DNA from: Alphaproteobacteria bacterium US3C007 | Lineage (GTDB): Bacteria > Pseudomonadota > Alphaproteobacteria > Rhodobacterales > Rhodobacteraceae | Assembly: GCA_034423775.1 (NCBI GenBank) | Contig: CP139918.1 | Coordinates: forward strand, 2,356,001 to 2,420,000 | Direction of reading: 5' to 3' | Length of the DNA stretch: 64,000 nucleotides | Part shown: in pieces, positions 56,161 through 64,000 of the stretch | Numbering within the stretch: the stretch's first letter is position 1 | Layout of the letters: every line of letters begins with the position of its first letter | Program-made: the position numbers and the translations under genes | Notes under the pieces: generated by a model | Told to the model about the DNA's origin: nothing | Database searches by the model: none | What the model saw: the letters and a program-made list of their open reading frames with translations, nothing else

Positions 56161-58464
56161 TTGAAATTGGAAAAATTCGGGAAAAGTCAGTCGGTCACGC
56201 GGGTTGAAGATGTGCGGTTTTTAAAAGGAACCGGGCGTTATGTTGATGACATCGCCCCCGTGCATGCCTTGCATGGCTTCGTGTTTCGCTCGCCCGTGGC
56301 CCATGCGATTATCACGCAGCTGGACGTGTCTGCAGCGCGTAGCTGTGCAGGGGTGCAGGCGGTGATTACCGCAGAGGATCTGCGCGAAGCGGATGTTGAT
56401 TTGCATATCGAGGCAACAATTTTAAAGAACCTTGACGGCTCTCGGGCGGCCGATCCTTTTCGCCCCGTTTTGGCAACACAGCGGGTGCGTTTTGTGGGTG
56501 AGCCGATCGCGATGGTCATTGCACAAACGTTGGAACAGGCCCGTGATGCCGCCGAAAATATCGTGTTCGAGTATCAAGACTTACCGGTTCATTTGGCACT
56601 GAAGGCTGGTGGCGAGCCTTTGCATGAAGAGGCGCCAGATAATATTGCTTTTGACTGGGGTATGGGTGATCAAGCTGCCACCGAGGCGGTGTTTGAAACG
56701 GCGGCGCATCGCGTCGCTTTGGATATTGCGGATAATCGGATTATCGTAGCCTCGATCGAGCCGCGCGGCTGTTTTGCCGAATGGGAAGAAGATCGTTTGC
56801 ACGTTTCGGTCAATGGTCAAGGCGTTTGGCCAACCAAATCGCGTTTGGCGAAAATGTTGAAGCTTTCGCCAGAGCAAGTGCGGGTGACGAACCCGGATGT
56901 GGGCGGCGGTTTTGGAATGAAAGGGATGAATTATCCCGAAACCTTTGTTTGCGCGCATGCAGCGCGGGTGTTGCAGCGCCCGGTGCGCTGGATGTCAGAG
57001 CGTACCGAGGCAATGCTGAGCGATAATGCCGGGCGCGACCTGACATCCTTGGCGGAATTGGCGTTCGATGAAAATCACAAAATGCTCGCCTATCGGGTGA
57101 CCTCTAAGTGCAATTTAGGCGCCTATAATTCGCAATATGCACAGCCCATTCAAACCGAGTTATTCGCAAAGGTTTTAATGGGCACATATGATGTGCAGAC
57201 CACATGGCTGGCGGTGAAAGGCGTATTCACCAATACCACGCAAGTTGACGCCTATCGCGGCGCTGGGCGTCCCGAAGCGATCTTTGTGTTAGAGCGGTTG
57301 ATGGATCATGCGGCGCGCGAGTTAAACGTGGATCCGTTAGCGTTGCGCCGAAAGAATTTTATCGCGCCTGACGCTTTTCCTTATCGCTCTGCTACGGGCG
57401 AGGTTTATGATGTTGGACAATTTGCCAAAGTTTTATCGCATGCAGAGGCGTCAGCAGATATGAATGGCTTTGTGAATCGCAAGCAAAAAAGCGCCATGGC
57501 GGGCAAATTGCGCGGGTTGGGCTTATGTTATTATATAGAAAGCATTTTGGGCGATAAAGATGAAAGCGCCAAGGTAATTTTTAAGGATGACGGGATGGTG
57601 GATATTCTGGTTGGAACGCAATCCAACGGGCAGGGTCACGAAACCGTTTTTGCGCAGTTTTTATCGGATCAAACCGGAATACCGGCGGATCATATCCGGG
57701 TTGTTCAAGGCGATAGCGATCTGATTGCCCGCGGCGGCGGGACGGGTGGATCGCGTTCGGGCACGGTACAAGCCAATGCAACGTTGCAAACCGTTGCGGT
57801 TATGCAGAAGGCGTTTCGGGCGTTTTTATCTGATAAGCTGGACGTGGATGCGGATCAGATTGTGTTTGATGATGAGCGCTTTCGCGCGCCGGGTTCGAAT
57901 CTGTCTCCCACATTTTTGGAAGTTGCGGATATGGCGCGCGCTGCGGGCCGCGAGGATCTGATGCAGCACTCGGCTTATGCGGTGCTGGACAGCCGATCGT
58001 TTCCAAATGGCGCGCATATTTGCGAAGTTGAAATTGACCCTGATACGGGCGCGGTAGAGGTGGCGCGGTATTCTGTGGTGGATGATTTTGGAAATCTTTT
58101 GAACCCAATGCTGGTGGAAGGTCAGGTACATGGCGGCGTTGCCCAAGGCATTGGCCAAGCGATAAGCGAACATGTGGTTTATGATGATCAAGGGCAATTG
58201 TTGAGCGCGAGCTTTATGGATTATGCGGTGCCGCGCGCCAAAGACGTTCCATTCTACCAGTTTGAAACCGAGCCCCTGCCAACAACCACCAATGTGATGG
58301 GGATGAAAGGGTGCGGAGAAGCTGGCACCGTTGGTGCTTTGGCTGCTGTTTCTAACGCTGTGCATGACGCTCTGTCATGCCGCGGGGTCAGGCAACTTGA
58401 TATGCCCTTCACGCCGCTGCGGGTTTGGGAGGCTTTAAATCAGGCAGATGTCGCGGCTGAGTAA
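56161..58464 (+). CDS. Xanthine dehydrogenase family Mo-binding subunit (form II CoxL-like)
   Basis: A 767-residue large subunit of a molybdenum hydroxylase. It has the a/b hammerhead domain (residues about 15-130), a GGGFGMKG cofactor loop near 248-255, and AYRGAGR at 364-370, the form II motif; the CO-oxidising form I has AYxCSFR. The catalytic Glu720 is in KGCGEAGTVGA. So it is not a true CO dehydrogenase; relatives oxidise aldehydes, purines or other aromatics. The start is a TTG with AGAGG before it. The FAD (CoxM) and 2Fe-2S (CoxS) partners are missing from the neighbourhood, so they must come from elsewhere. A tungstate-type importer follows. Confidence 0.88.
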   Translation: MKLEKFGKSQSVTRVEDVRFLKGTGRYVDDIAPVHALHGFVFRSPVAHAIITQLDVSAARSCAGVQAVITAEDLREADVDLHIEATILKNLDGSRAADPFRPVLATQRVRFVGEPIAMVIAQTLEQARDAAENIVFEYQDLPVHLALKAGGEPLHEEAPDNIAFDWGMGDQAATEAVFETAAHRVALDIADNRIIVASIEPRGCFAEWEEDRLHVSVNGQGVWPTKSRLAKMLKLSPEQVRVTNPDVGGGFGMKGMNYPETFVCAHAARVLQRPVRWMSERTEAMLSDNAGRDLTSLAELAFDENHKMLAYRVTSKCNLGAYNSQYAQPIQTELFAKVLMGTYDVQTTWLAVKGVFTNTTQVDAYRGAGRPEAIFVLERLMDHAARELNVDPLALRRKNFIAPDAFPYRSATGEVYDVGQFAKVLSHAEASADMNGFVNRKQKSAMAGKLRGLGLCYYIESILGDKDESAKVIFKDDGMVDILVGTQSNGQGHETVFAQFLSDQTGIPADHIRVVQGDSDLIARGGGTGGSRSGTVQANATLQTVAVMQKAFRAFLSDKLDVDADQIVFDDERFRAPGSNLSPTFLEVADMARAAGREDLMQHSAYAVLDSRSFPNGAHICEVEIDPDTGAVEVARYSVVDDFGNLLNPMLVEGQVHGGVAQGIGQAISEHVVYDDQGQLLSASFMDYAVPRAKDVPFYQFETEPLPTTTNVMGMKGCGEAGTVGALAAVSNAVHDALSCRGVRQLDMPFTPLRVWEALNQADVAAE

Positions 58465-59461
58465 CGCAAACCGATTTCTGCAATGGTTTTTCCCCCGTCC
58501 AAAGGTGGAGGAGGCGCCCCAAAGGCAGAGGCTGGCGCAAGATCATGTGCTGATTTTAGACGGTACGATGTCTTCCAATGCGCCCGGTCATGAAACCAAT
58601 GCGGCATTGCTGCACCGATTGCTGAAAGAACAAACGCCGAAGGTTAAAGTGTATTATCGGCCTGGGCAGCAATGGTTCGATCTGCGCTCTGGCTGGGATG
58701 TTTTGGTTGGCGGCAATATTAATACCCAGATCCGCCGCGCATATGGCGCCTTGGCAATGCGGTTCCGGTCTACGGATAGAATATATCTTTTTGGATATTC
58801 CCGAGGGGCGTATGCGGTGCGCTCTTTATCTGGAATGATCAATCATGTAGGGCTGTTAAAGCGCGAATATGCGACGCCGCGCCACATACAGCAAGCATGG
58901 CGCCTTTATCAAAAAAATATATCTGGTGCCGTCTTGGACGAATTTCGCGCGGCCTACTGCCATAGTGTGATTAAGATTGAAATGATTGGTGTCTGGGACA
59001 CGGTGCGCGCGCTGGGCTTGCCGATTATCTCGCGCTGGAGGCAGGCCCGGTATGGTTTTCACAATCACGCGCTGAGCCCGGTGGTGAAGGCAGGGTATCA
59101 AGCCTTGGCGCTTAATGAGGCGCGCATTGCGTTTGCTCCGGTTAAATGGGAATGCTCAGCGCGGCCGGACACCCGGGTGCAGCAGGTTTGGTTCCGCGGC
59201 AACCATGGTGATGTCGGGGGCCATCTGGGGGGCTTTTTTGCGGCCCGCCGACTGTCAAATATTCCTTTGATCTGGATGCTTGAACGCGCAGAAAACCACG
59301 GTTTGGTTTTGCCTAAGGCTTGGCAGCAGGGTTATCCGATAGATCCCAAAGCCCCCTCAACGGGCCCGTGGCGCGGGATTGGAAAACTATTCTTTCTGCG
59401 CCGAAAGCGGCGCGTTGATCTGAGCTGTTGCGAATCGATACATCCATCAGCAAAGCCATGA
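58448..59461 (+). CDS. DUF2235 alpha/beta-hydrolase-like protein
   Basis: A 337-residue protein of the DUF2235 family, whose best-known members include Tle1-type phospholipase effectors. The lipase-like nucleophile elbow is LFGYSRGAYAVRSL (Ser118). Further features are VLILDGTMSS near the start, IGVWDTVRALGLP, and WFRGNHGDVGGH with the likely acid and His. No type VI secretion genes, immunity gene or PAAR domain are near, so an effector role is not supported. It overlaps the CoxL-like gene by 17 bp, so translation may be coupled. Confidence 0.78.
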   Translation: MSRLSNANRFLQWFFPRPKVEEAPQRQRLAQDHVLILDGTMSSNAPGHETNAALLHRLLKEQTPKVKVYYRPGQQWFDLRSGWDVLVGGNINTQIRRAYGALAMRFRSTDRIYLFGYSRGAYAVRSLSGMINHVGLLKREYATPRHIQQAWRLYQKNISGAVLDEFRAAYCHSVIKIEMIGVWDTVRALGLPIISRWRQARYGFHNHALSPVVKAGYQALALNEARIAFAPVKWECSARPDTRVQQVWFRGNHGDVGGHLGGFFAARRLSNIPLIWMLERAENHGLVLPKAWQQGYPIDPKAPSTGPWRGIGKLFFLRRKRRVDLSCCESIHPSAKP

Positions 59462-59560
59462 CTGGTTTTTTGGCGCGAAGATGAGACGAGTTAGCCCTAA
59501 ATTCCAGTTGAACCGCGCCTTTTTTGATGAATATTTTGCAAGGGGACCCTAGGTATAGAT

Positions 59561-60268
59561 ATGCAAAGTTTATCCGAATCTTTTTATATTGCGGCCGCTT
59601 TGATTGTTTCAGGCGATGAGGGTCTTTGGGCGATCGTATTGCTTTCGTTAAAAGTATCGCTGAGCGCGGTGATCATCGCGGGGGTGTTTGGTATACCGGC
59701 CGGTGCGGCATTGGCGATATTACGATTTCGCGGGCGGCTTGCTGTTTTGGTGGGGGTAAATGCTCTGATGGGTTTGCCGCCGGTCGTTGTGGGCTTGGTG
59801 GTTTATTTAATACTCTCTAGCGCCGGCCCGTTGGGCGTATTGGGGCTGCTTTACACCCCAAGCGCGATGATTATCGCGCAGACAATATTGATAACGCCGA
59901 TTTTAATCGCCCTGAGCCGGCAAGTGGTTGAGCCGCTCCATGAAGAATATCGGGATCAACTGACCTCATTGGGTGTGCGCGCGAGCCGACGCGTTGCAGT
60001 GCTGCTTTGGGAGGCGCGGTTTGGGTTATTGACTGCCGTCTTGGCTGGGTTTGGCCGCGCGATCGCAGAAGTTGGAGCAGTGATGATCGTTGGCGGGAAT
60101 ATTAACCATCTGACGCGGGTTATGACCACGGCGATCGCTTTGGAAACCTCGAAGGGCAACCTGAGCTTGGCCTTGGCTTTGGGTCTTATTTTGGTTGGCT
60201 TGGCGGTGGCTGTAAATGGGTTGCTGGGATTTTTAGGTTGGCAACGCCGCGAGGCTTTCCATGTCTGA
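59561..60268 (+). CDS. tupB: Tungstate-type ABC transporter permease
   Basis: A 235-residue inner-membrane permease with about five helices. The cytosolic coupling loop is SLGVRASRRVAVLLWEARFGLLTAVLAGFGRAIAEVGAV, seen here in parts as LLWEARFGLLTAVL and GRAIAEVGAV; this EAR/GRAIAEVGA pattern marks TupB/WtpB-type oxyanion permeases. AGGGGACCCTAGG lies upstream. The gene overlaps tupC by eight bases. The order is B-C-A, not the common A-B-C. Confidence 0.9.
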   Translation: MQSLSESFYIAAALIVSGDEGLWAIVLLSLKVSLSAVIIAGVFGIPAGAALAILRFRGRLAVLVGVNALMGLPPVVVGLVVYLILSSAGPLGVLGLLYTPSAMIIAQTILITPILIALSRQVVEPLHEEYRDQLTSLGVRASRRVAVLLWEARFGLLTAVLAGFGRAIAEVGAVMIVGGNINHLTRVMTTAIALETSKGNLSLALALGLILVGLAVAVNGLLGFLGWQRREAFHV

Positions 60269-60986
60269 CATGCATGTTCAAATTGACCAGCTAAGGCTTT
60301 CAATCGGGGGTGTCATCCGCCTAAATATTCCATTCCTACGTTTGGATCCGCAGGGTCCAACGATGATTCTGGGGCCAAATGGGGCGGGTAAAAGCCTTTT
60401 ATTGCGGGTTCTTCATGCTTTGCAAACGCCCGATACGGGCTCTGTGCAGGTGCGGCATATCTCAGGAGAAACGGCCAGGCAGGCGATGGTATTCCAAAGG
60501 CCCGTTCTGCTGCGCCGGTCGGTGCGTGCGAATTTGCTTTTCGCTCTATCTGCGTCGGGATATGCGCGTCAAACCCGAGCAGAATTGGCAGAAAAATGGA
60601 TGCATCAGGGGAAATTGGCGCATTTGGTAGATCAACCCGCGCGGCGGCTTTCCGGCGGTGAGCAGCAACGTCTATCATTGGTGCGGGCGCTGTGTTGCAA
60701 CCCAGAGATTTTGTTTCTGGATGAACCCTGTGCGCATCTTGACGTAAATGCCGCGCAAGATGTCGAGGCTTTGATAAAAAGCGCGATAGAAGCTGGTATT
60801 AAGGTGGTGATGATTACTCATGATCGGGCACAGGCGCGCCGCTTTGGTGGCGAGATTTTGTTAATGGAGGGCGGGCAGGTGAAAGCGCAAGAGGGGGCAG
60901 CATTATTTTTTGGCCCGTCTCAAAACCCGTGGACGCAAGCGTTTTTGCAAGGGTATGAAATTTCGGATGCCGAGGCAGAAACCTAA
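60261..60986 (+). CDS. tupC: Tungstate-type ABC transporter ATP-binding protein
   Basis: A 241-residue ATPase of the importer. Walker A is GPNGAGKSLL, the signature is RLSGGEQQRLSLVRAL, and Walker B is EILFLDEPCAHLD; the switch His is in VMITHDRAQARRFG. It is short, with no TOBE/Mop domain, as in TupC and unlike ModC. It overlaps tupB and shares one base with tupA. Confidence 0.9.
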   Translation: MSDMHVQIDQLRLSIGGVIRLNIPFLRLDPQGPTMILGPNGAGKSLLLRVLHALQTPDTGSVQVRHISGETARQAMVFQRPVLLRRSVRANLLFALSASGYARQTRAELAEKWMHQGKLAHLVDQPARRLSGGEQQRLSLVRALCCNPEILFLDEPCAHLDVNAAQDVEALIKSAIEAGIKVVMITHDRAQARRFGGEILLMEGGQVKAQEGAALFFGPSQNPWTQAFLQGYEISDAEAET

Positions 60987-61801
60987 TGAAAAATCGTGTT
61001 TTAATGGCTTTAGCCTTGCTTTGGTTCAGCGTTACCGCGCCAGTTCAAGCCGCAGACGCGATTTTCATCCAATCCACCACATCGACACAAAATTCAGGAT
61101 TGTTAGACGCGCTTTTACCTATTTTCACCCAAGATACCGGCATCGCTGTCCGGGTGGTTGCTGTGGGCACGGGGCAGGCCATTAAGAATGCCAAGAACGG
61201 CGACGGCGATGTGCTTTTGGTGCATTCCAAAGACGATGAAGAGGTCTTTGTCAAAGCGGGCTGGGGGCTTGAACGCTTGGATGTGATGTATAATGATTTT
61301 GTCATTATTGGTCCCCGGCTGGATCCTGCCGGTATTCGCGCCAGCGCCGATGTGACCGTTGCCCTGCAAAAGATTGCGGCCTTGCAGGTGCCTTTTCTGT
61401 CGCGGGGAGATGATAGTGGCACGCATAAAGCTGAAAAAAAGCTTTGGACAGCAACGGGCATTGATGTGGCCGCAGCCTCGGGCAGTTGGTATCGCGAGGC
61501 CGGATTGGGAATGGGTGCCACATTGATGATGTCAACCGCCATGAATGCCTATACATTGAGCGACCGGGCCACATGGATTAGCTTTGCGCGCAAGGGCAAT
61601 CAGGATGTTTTGTTTTCGGATGATTGGCGGTTGTTCAATCAATATGGGGTGATTGCGGTGAATCCAGCGCGGCATCCGCATGTGAACGCTCTAGGAGCTG
61701 AGCGATTTGTAGACTGGATCACCGGGCCAAAAGGGCAGGCGGAGATTGCGGCTTTTAAAATTGGCGGTGAGCAGTTGTTTTTTCCCAATGCCACGCGCTG
61801 A
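60986..61801 (+). CDS. tupA: Tungstate-type ABC transporter substrate-binding protein
   Basis: A periplasmic binding protein of 271 residues with a signal peptide ending PVQA (residue about 22). The TupA signature for oxyanion binding is the SxTSTxNSGL loop, here STTSTQNSGLLDALLP, followed by VVAVGTGQAIKNAKNGDGDVLLVHS and LSRGDDSGTHKAE. TupA prefers tungstate over molybdate; specificity here is inferred. Its start overlaps the tupC stop by one base. It closes a three-gene transporter operon directly behind the Mo-hydroxylase gene. Confidence 0.92.
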   Translation: MKNRVLMALALLWFSVTAPVQAADAIFIQSTTSTQNSGLLDALLPIFTQDTGIAVRVVAVGTGQAIKNAKNGDGDVLLVHSKDDEEVFVKAGWGLERLDVMYNDFVIIGPRLDPAGIRASADVTVALQKIAALQVPFLSRGDDSGTHKAEKKLWTATGIDVAAASGSWYREAGLGMGATLMMSTAMNAYTLSDRATWISFARKGNQDVLFSDDWRLFNQYGVIAVNPARHPHVNALGAERFVDWITGPKGQAEIAAFKIGGEQLFFPNATR

Positions 61802-62432
61802 TCGGCGCCCAAGCCAATTTTTGATCCTTATAGCCGCGCAGCGGTCTGCCTTGGTTTTAAACCCATTAGGTTTGGTAAAACTTTAAACGCTTGTAGAAGT
61901 TAAATCGACTCGAGCCACGCGCCTGCCCAAACTCAGCACGGATAAGTGCTGTCCAAAACTGTTCTTTATCTGCTTGGTTTGAGGCGCGATTATCAGCGGG
62001 ACCACGCCCATTTATTATTTAATTGGAGCGCCTTTTGCACTTAACACATCCGCTTGTACCATAAGACTGCTTGGTAGGGTTTGATTTTTCAAATGGGTTT
62101 GGCAGCGCAAAAGGCGGAGTTTTCCCATCTTAAAGGTCACCTTCCGGCAAGCGAGTGACGCCAGTTTCGATTGCGTCCGTGTAAGGCCTTCGAGTGCATT
62201 ATTTGCTGTATTGAGTGGAACCGATAAAGCCCTTAGGCCGGCCGAGCCGATGGCCTGCGATCGGGCGTGGACCAGACGCGTTTGCGACGCGCGTCTGGTA
62301 AACTTTAGGCATCTTTTGCCGCATCTCAGTGCTGGGTAGCAATCGTGGGCGGGGCGTGTCGCCCCTCTATTGCGCAATATGGCACTGGTGCCCTGCGCGC
62401 TTTCTATAGTTGCCTTTTTTGCGCGGATTTGG
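61802..62432. other. Long gap between tupA and the amidinotransferase gene
   Basis: 631 bp with no firm gene. A minus-strand frame (62015-62533, 172 codons) runs into the amidinotransferase gene. Part of it, ANNALEGLTRTQSKLASLAC and LRLLRCQTHLKNQ, faintly recalls phasin-like proteins. I see no intact start and ribosome site, so it may be a relict or chance. The stem-loop below is the only strong structure. Another small hairpin, GGGGCG-TGT-CGCCCC, lies at 62351-62365. Confidence 0.5.
62271..62299. repeat. Perfect 10-bp inverted repeat
   Basis: ACCAGACGCG at 62271-62280 and CGCGTCTGGT at 62290-62299, with a 9-nt loop. It is not followed by a T tract on either strand, so it does not look like a Rho-independent terminator. 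It could be an RNA structure in the 3' region of the amidinotransferase transcript or a protein site. Confidence 0.7.
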
Positions 62433-63539
62433 TTATTGATGCGGAAAGTAATCCTCGCATTGGCCTTCGCGATACACATCTGCGGTGCAGCAATGCAAGC
62501 CGCCGCCAAACGCATATGCATCTCGCAACTCAACCTCGATCACGTTCATGCCCAGCTTGTCCATTTGCTCAGCTTGATAGACCTCAGATTTTTCAACGCA
62601 GACGGTTTTTGGATCAAGGACCAAAACATTCATGCTGAGCCAGGTTGATGAATAGCAAAGCGGCGGGGGGCTGTTATGCGCCGGCTGTGCGGCATCCACA
62701 ATCTCCCAGCCATTTTTTTCGAACAGGCCGCGTTGCTCTGCGGGCAAACGGCGTTGCGGATTGTTTAAAATCAGCCCTGGGCGCAAAGGGGTGAATGTGG
62801 CATCGATATGGATAGGGTAGGGATCGCCGGGGAAATTTACCGTATGCACGCGATGATCCGGAAAATGCCTGCGCAGCCATTCGATGCCTTTTAAATTGGT
62901 GGTAAAGCCATGTTGAACAACGAGATCGCGGCCAAAGCGCAGAATGTCAGCTGCGTCAAAAAGCGGTTCTTCTTCTGTGGTGACAAAAAACTTCTCTTCC
63001 GCCCATTTGAGCCGTTTTTCAACTCCGATTTTATCCGATAAATAATCGGGATGATAATCGGCATTGGTCAAACGGGGTTTTGGCGCCGCTTCATGGCGAA
63101 AATTGCGGTCTTCCTCCCAGTATTTTTGCATCAGCGGCCGGTAGCAGAGATATTCAAACCAGCGGCAGCGATACGACATTGTGGCTTCCAATATTTCAGA
63201 GCCAACCGTCAGTAAGACATCGCGTGGTGGCATACATCCAAATTGGCTTTCGGTGTGAAAATCCGGCGTGATTGCGGGCGCTGAGAAATCAATTGGGGTT
63301 GGGCGATCCACGCGAATACCGCGCGCTTGCAGCAGCGCGGCAAAATTATCAAGCAGCTCATTGGCGCGATCGATTGTTTCCTGCGGGCGGCGGCCCCATT
63401 GGCCGCGCATGTCACTGTCTTCGGGCACTTTGGCATCTAGTGCGGGTTCTTCAGGGGGAATATGGCAATCATCGGCGCGACCAACGATTACATGTTTCAA
63501 AGGGTCCCATTCATTCCAGCTGTTTACCACGGATGCCAT
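62433..63539 (-). CDS. Glycine amidinotransferase-like enzyme (AGAT family)
   Basis: Family members move an amidino group from arginine to an amine such as glycine. The 368 residues carry the triad: Asp205 (FGRDL), His245 (YPIHIDATF) and Cys350 (GGGLHCCTADV). N-terminal VVNSWNEWDPLKHVIVGRAD and the arginine-binding MNVLVLDPKTVCVE are typical. The ATG at 63539 is preferred to a GTG four codons earlier. No guanidinoacetate methyltransferase gene is near, so the product could be guanidinoacetate or another guanidino compound. It is followed upstream by a Dabb protein gene on the same strand. Confidence 0.88.
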   Translation of the reverse strand: MASVVNSWNEWDPLKHVIVGRADDCHIPPEEPALDAKVPEDSDMRGQWGRRPQETIDRANELLDNFAALLQARGIRVDRPTPIDFSAPAITPDFHTESQFGCMPPRDVLLTVGSEILEATMSYRCRWFEYLCYRPLMQKYWEEDRNFRHEAAPKPRLTNADYHPDYLSDKIGVEKRLKWAEEKFFVTTEEEPLFDAADILRFGRDLVVQHGFTTNLKGIEWLRRHFPDHRVHTVNFPGDPYPIHIDATFTPLRPGLILNNPQRRLPAEQRGLFEKNGWEIVDAAQPAHNSPPPLCYSSTWLSMNVLVLDPKTVCVEKSEVYQAEQMDKLGMNVIEVELRDAYAFGGGLHCCTADVYREGQCEDYFPHQ

Positions 63540-63657
63540 TTTAAATCTCACTTTTTAAGACGGTTTTCTTCTGCGCTCAAAAAGCTTAGATTTTCCGCCG
63601 GTGCAATCAAAAAATCGCAGTTTTGGGGCCGGAGTTAAAAAATTATGCGCGTGCGCC

Positions 63658-63957
63658 TCAGGCCGGTAAGGCGCTTTCAAAATCAACCGCCAGCCGCAAT
63701 TCGCGCAGGGGGCGCACTTTTGCGATTGAAGCTTGATAGATGGGGTGAGCTTTATACGCCGCCAAAGCGGCTTCATCTTTGAATTCCGCATACACGACCC
63801 AATCAACCCGATCTTGCGCGATCGGGTCGCTTCCGATATTGCGCGCCACTTCAAAGCGCAGCGCGTTTGGAATTTCGGCCAAAAGCTGCAACCCTTCGCC
63901 GATTGCATCAATATCATCGAGGTTTTTAGCGTTAAAAAAGACGATATGTCGGATCAT
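63658..63957 (-). CDS. Dabb (stress-responsive A/B barrel) domain protein
   Basis: A 99-residue dimeric ferredoxin-like barrel protein: MIRHIVFFNAKNLDDIDAI, then a helix, VDWVVYAEFKDEAALAAYKAHPIYQ and a C-terminal strand. Dabb proteins are small soluble enzymes or stress proteins of mostly unknown role. It lies 118 bp upstream of the amidinotransferase gene on the same strand and may be co-transcribed. The gene that precedes it on this strand runs off the window. Confidence 0.85.
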   Translation of the reverse strand: MIRHIVFFNAKNLDDIDAIGEGLQLLAEIPNALRFEVARNIGSDPIAQDRVDWVVYAEFKDEAALAAYKAHPIYQASIAKVRPLRELRLAVDFESALPA

Positions 63958-64000
63958 GTTTTGCGCGCCGCCTTCTCAGTAAGGCCGGATTGGGCCGTTC

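Noticed and set aside
56161-58464. True (form I) carbon monoxide dehydrogenase large subunit
   Set aside because: The active-site loop is AYRGAGR and not AYxCSFR, and the small and medium subunit genes are absent.
62271-62299. Rho-independent terminator for the amidinotransferase gene
   Set aside because: The stem is strong but no T tract follows on the minus strand and it lies about 134 bp past the stop.
62015-62533. 172-codon minus-strand frame as an intact gene
   Set aside because: About 100 bp lies inside the well-supported amidinotransferase gene in another frame and there is no clear start; only a possible relict is noted.
63958-64000. 3' end of a further minus-strand gene at the window edge
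   Set aside because: Two frames reach a stop and one stays open; 43 bases are not enough to decide which is coding.

Overview
The window reads as chromosomal DNA of a marine alphaproteobacterium of the Rhodobacteraceae (Roseobacter group). The grounds are the gene content and local gene orders: a DMSP lyase of the DddP type, irr divergent from fabA-fabB-fabI, miaB/phoH-ybeY-corC-lnt-metK, ihfB-lapA-trpF-trpB, a SAM/SAH riboswitch in front of metK (a motif known from Rhodobacterales), and glnB-glnA. Base composition is close to balanced. The genus cannot be fixed from the sequence alone. No prophage, insertion sequence or CRISPR array was seen.

Layout. 1-5.4 kb: purB (cut by the window edge), the DMSP lyase gene dddP, a divergent haem-oxidase-like gene, and the nitrogen pair glnB-glnA. 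5.75-9.4 kb: tRNA-Leu, trigger factor, tgt and a methyltransferase. 9.4-12.8 kb: a tightly coupled four-gene operon (SBP56/methanethiol-oxidase-type protein, 2Fe-2S ferredoxin, CoA-binding protein, rhodanese) facing an IclR regulator. 12.9-18 kb: small and hypothetical proteins, an MFS carrier, a 36-residue membrane protein missed by length cut-offs, phhB, and a DUF2793 protein with a C1q-like tail. 18.3-25.3 kb: an RTX protein, an MsbA-type ABC exporter, an acyl-CoA synthetase and a MAF/DUF115-like protein. 25.3-33.6 kb: catabolic genes (enolase superfamily, zinc alcohol dehydrogenase, efflux MFS, PcaD-like hydrolase, PLP dehydratase, hydrolase, 2-haloacid dehalogenase, quinone reductase).

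33.6-54.3 kb is mostly conserved housekeeping: irr, fabA-fabB-fabI, miaB, phoH-ybeY-corC-lnt, metK with its riboswitch, trpB/trpF, lapA, ihfB, rpsA, cmk, aroA, trmB and valS. 54.4-64 kb is accessory again: a pair of oxygenases resembling PhnY/PhnZ or TmpA/TmpB, a lone CoxL-like molybdenum hydroxylase subunit, a DUF2235 protein, a tungstate-type ABC importer (tupB-tupC-tupA), a glycine-amidinotransferase-like enzyme and a Dabb protein.

Themes. Organosulfur turnover appears twice: DddP makes DMS and acrylate from DMSP, and the SBP56 operon probably handles methanethiol and its sulfide. The oxygenase pair suggests oxidative cleavage of a phosphonate-like or related compound. The Mo-hydroxylase subunit sits beside an oxyanion importer that could supply its metal. 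These links are inferences from family membership and gene neighbourhood.
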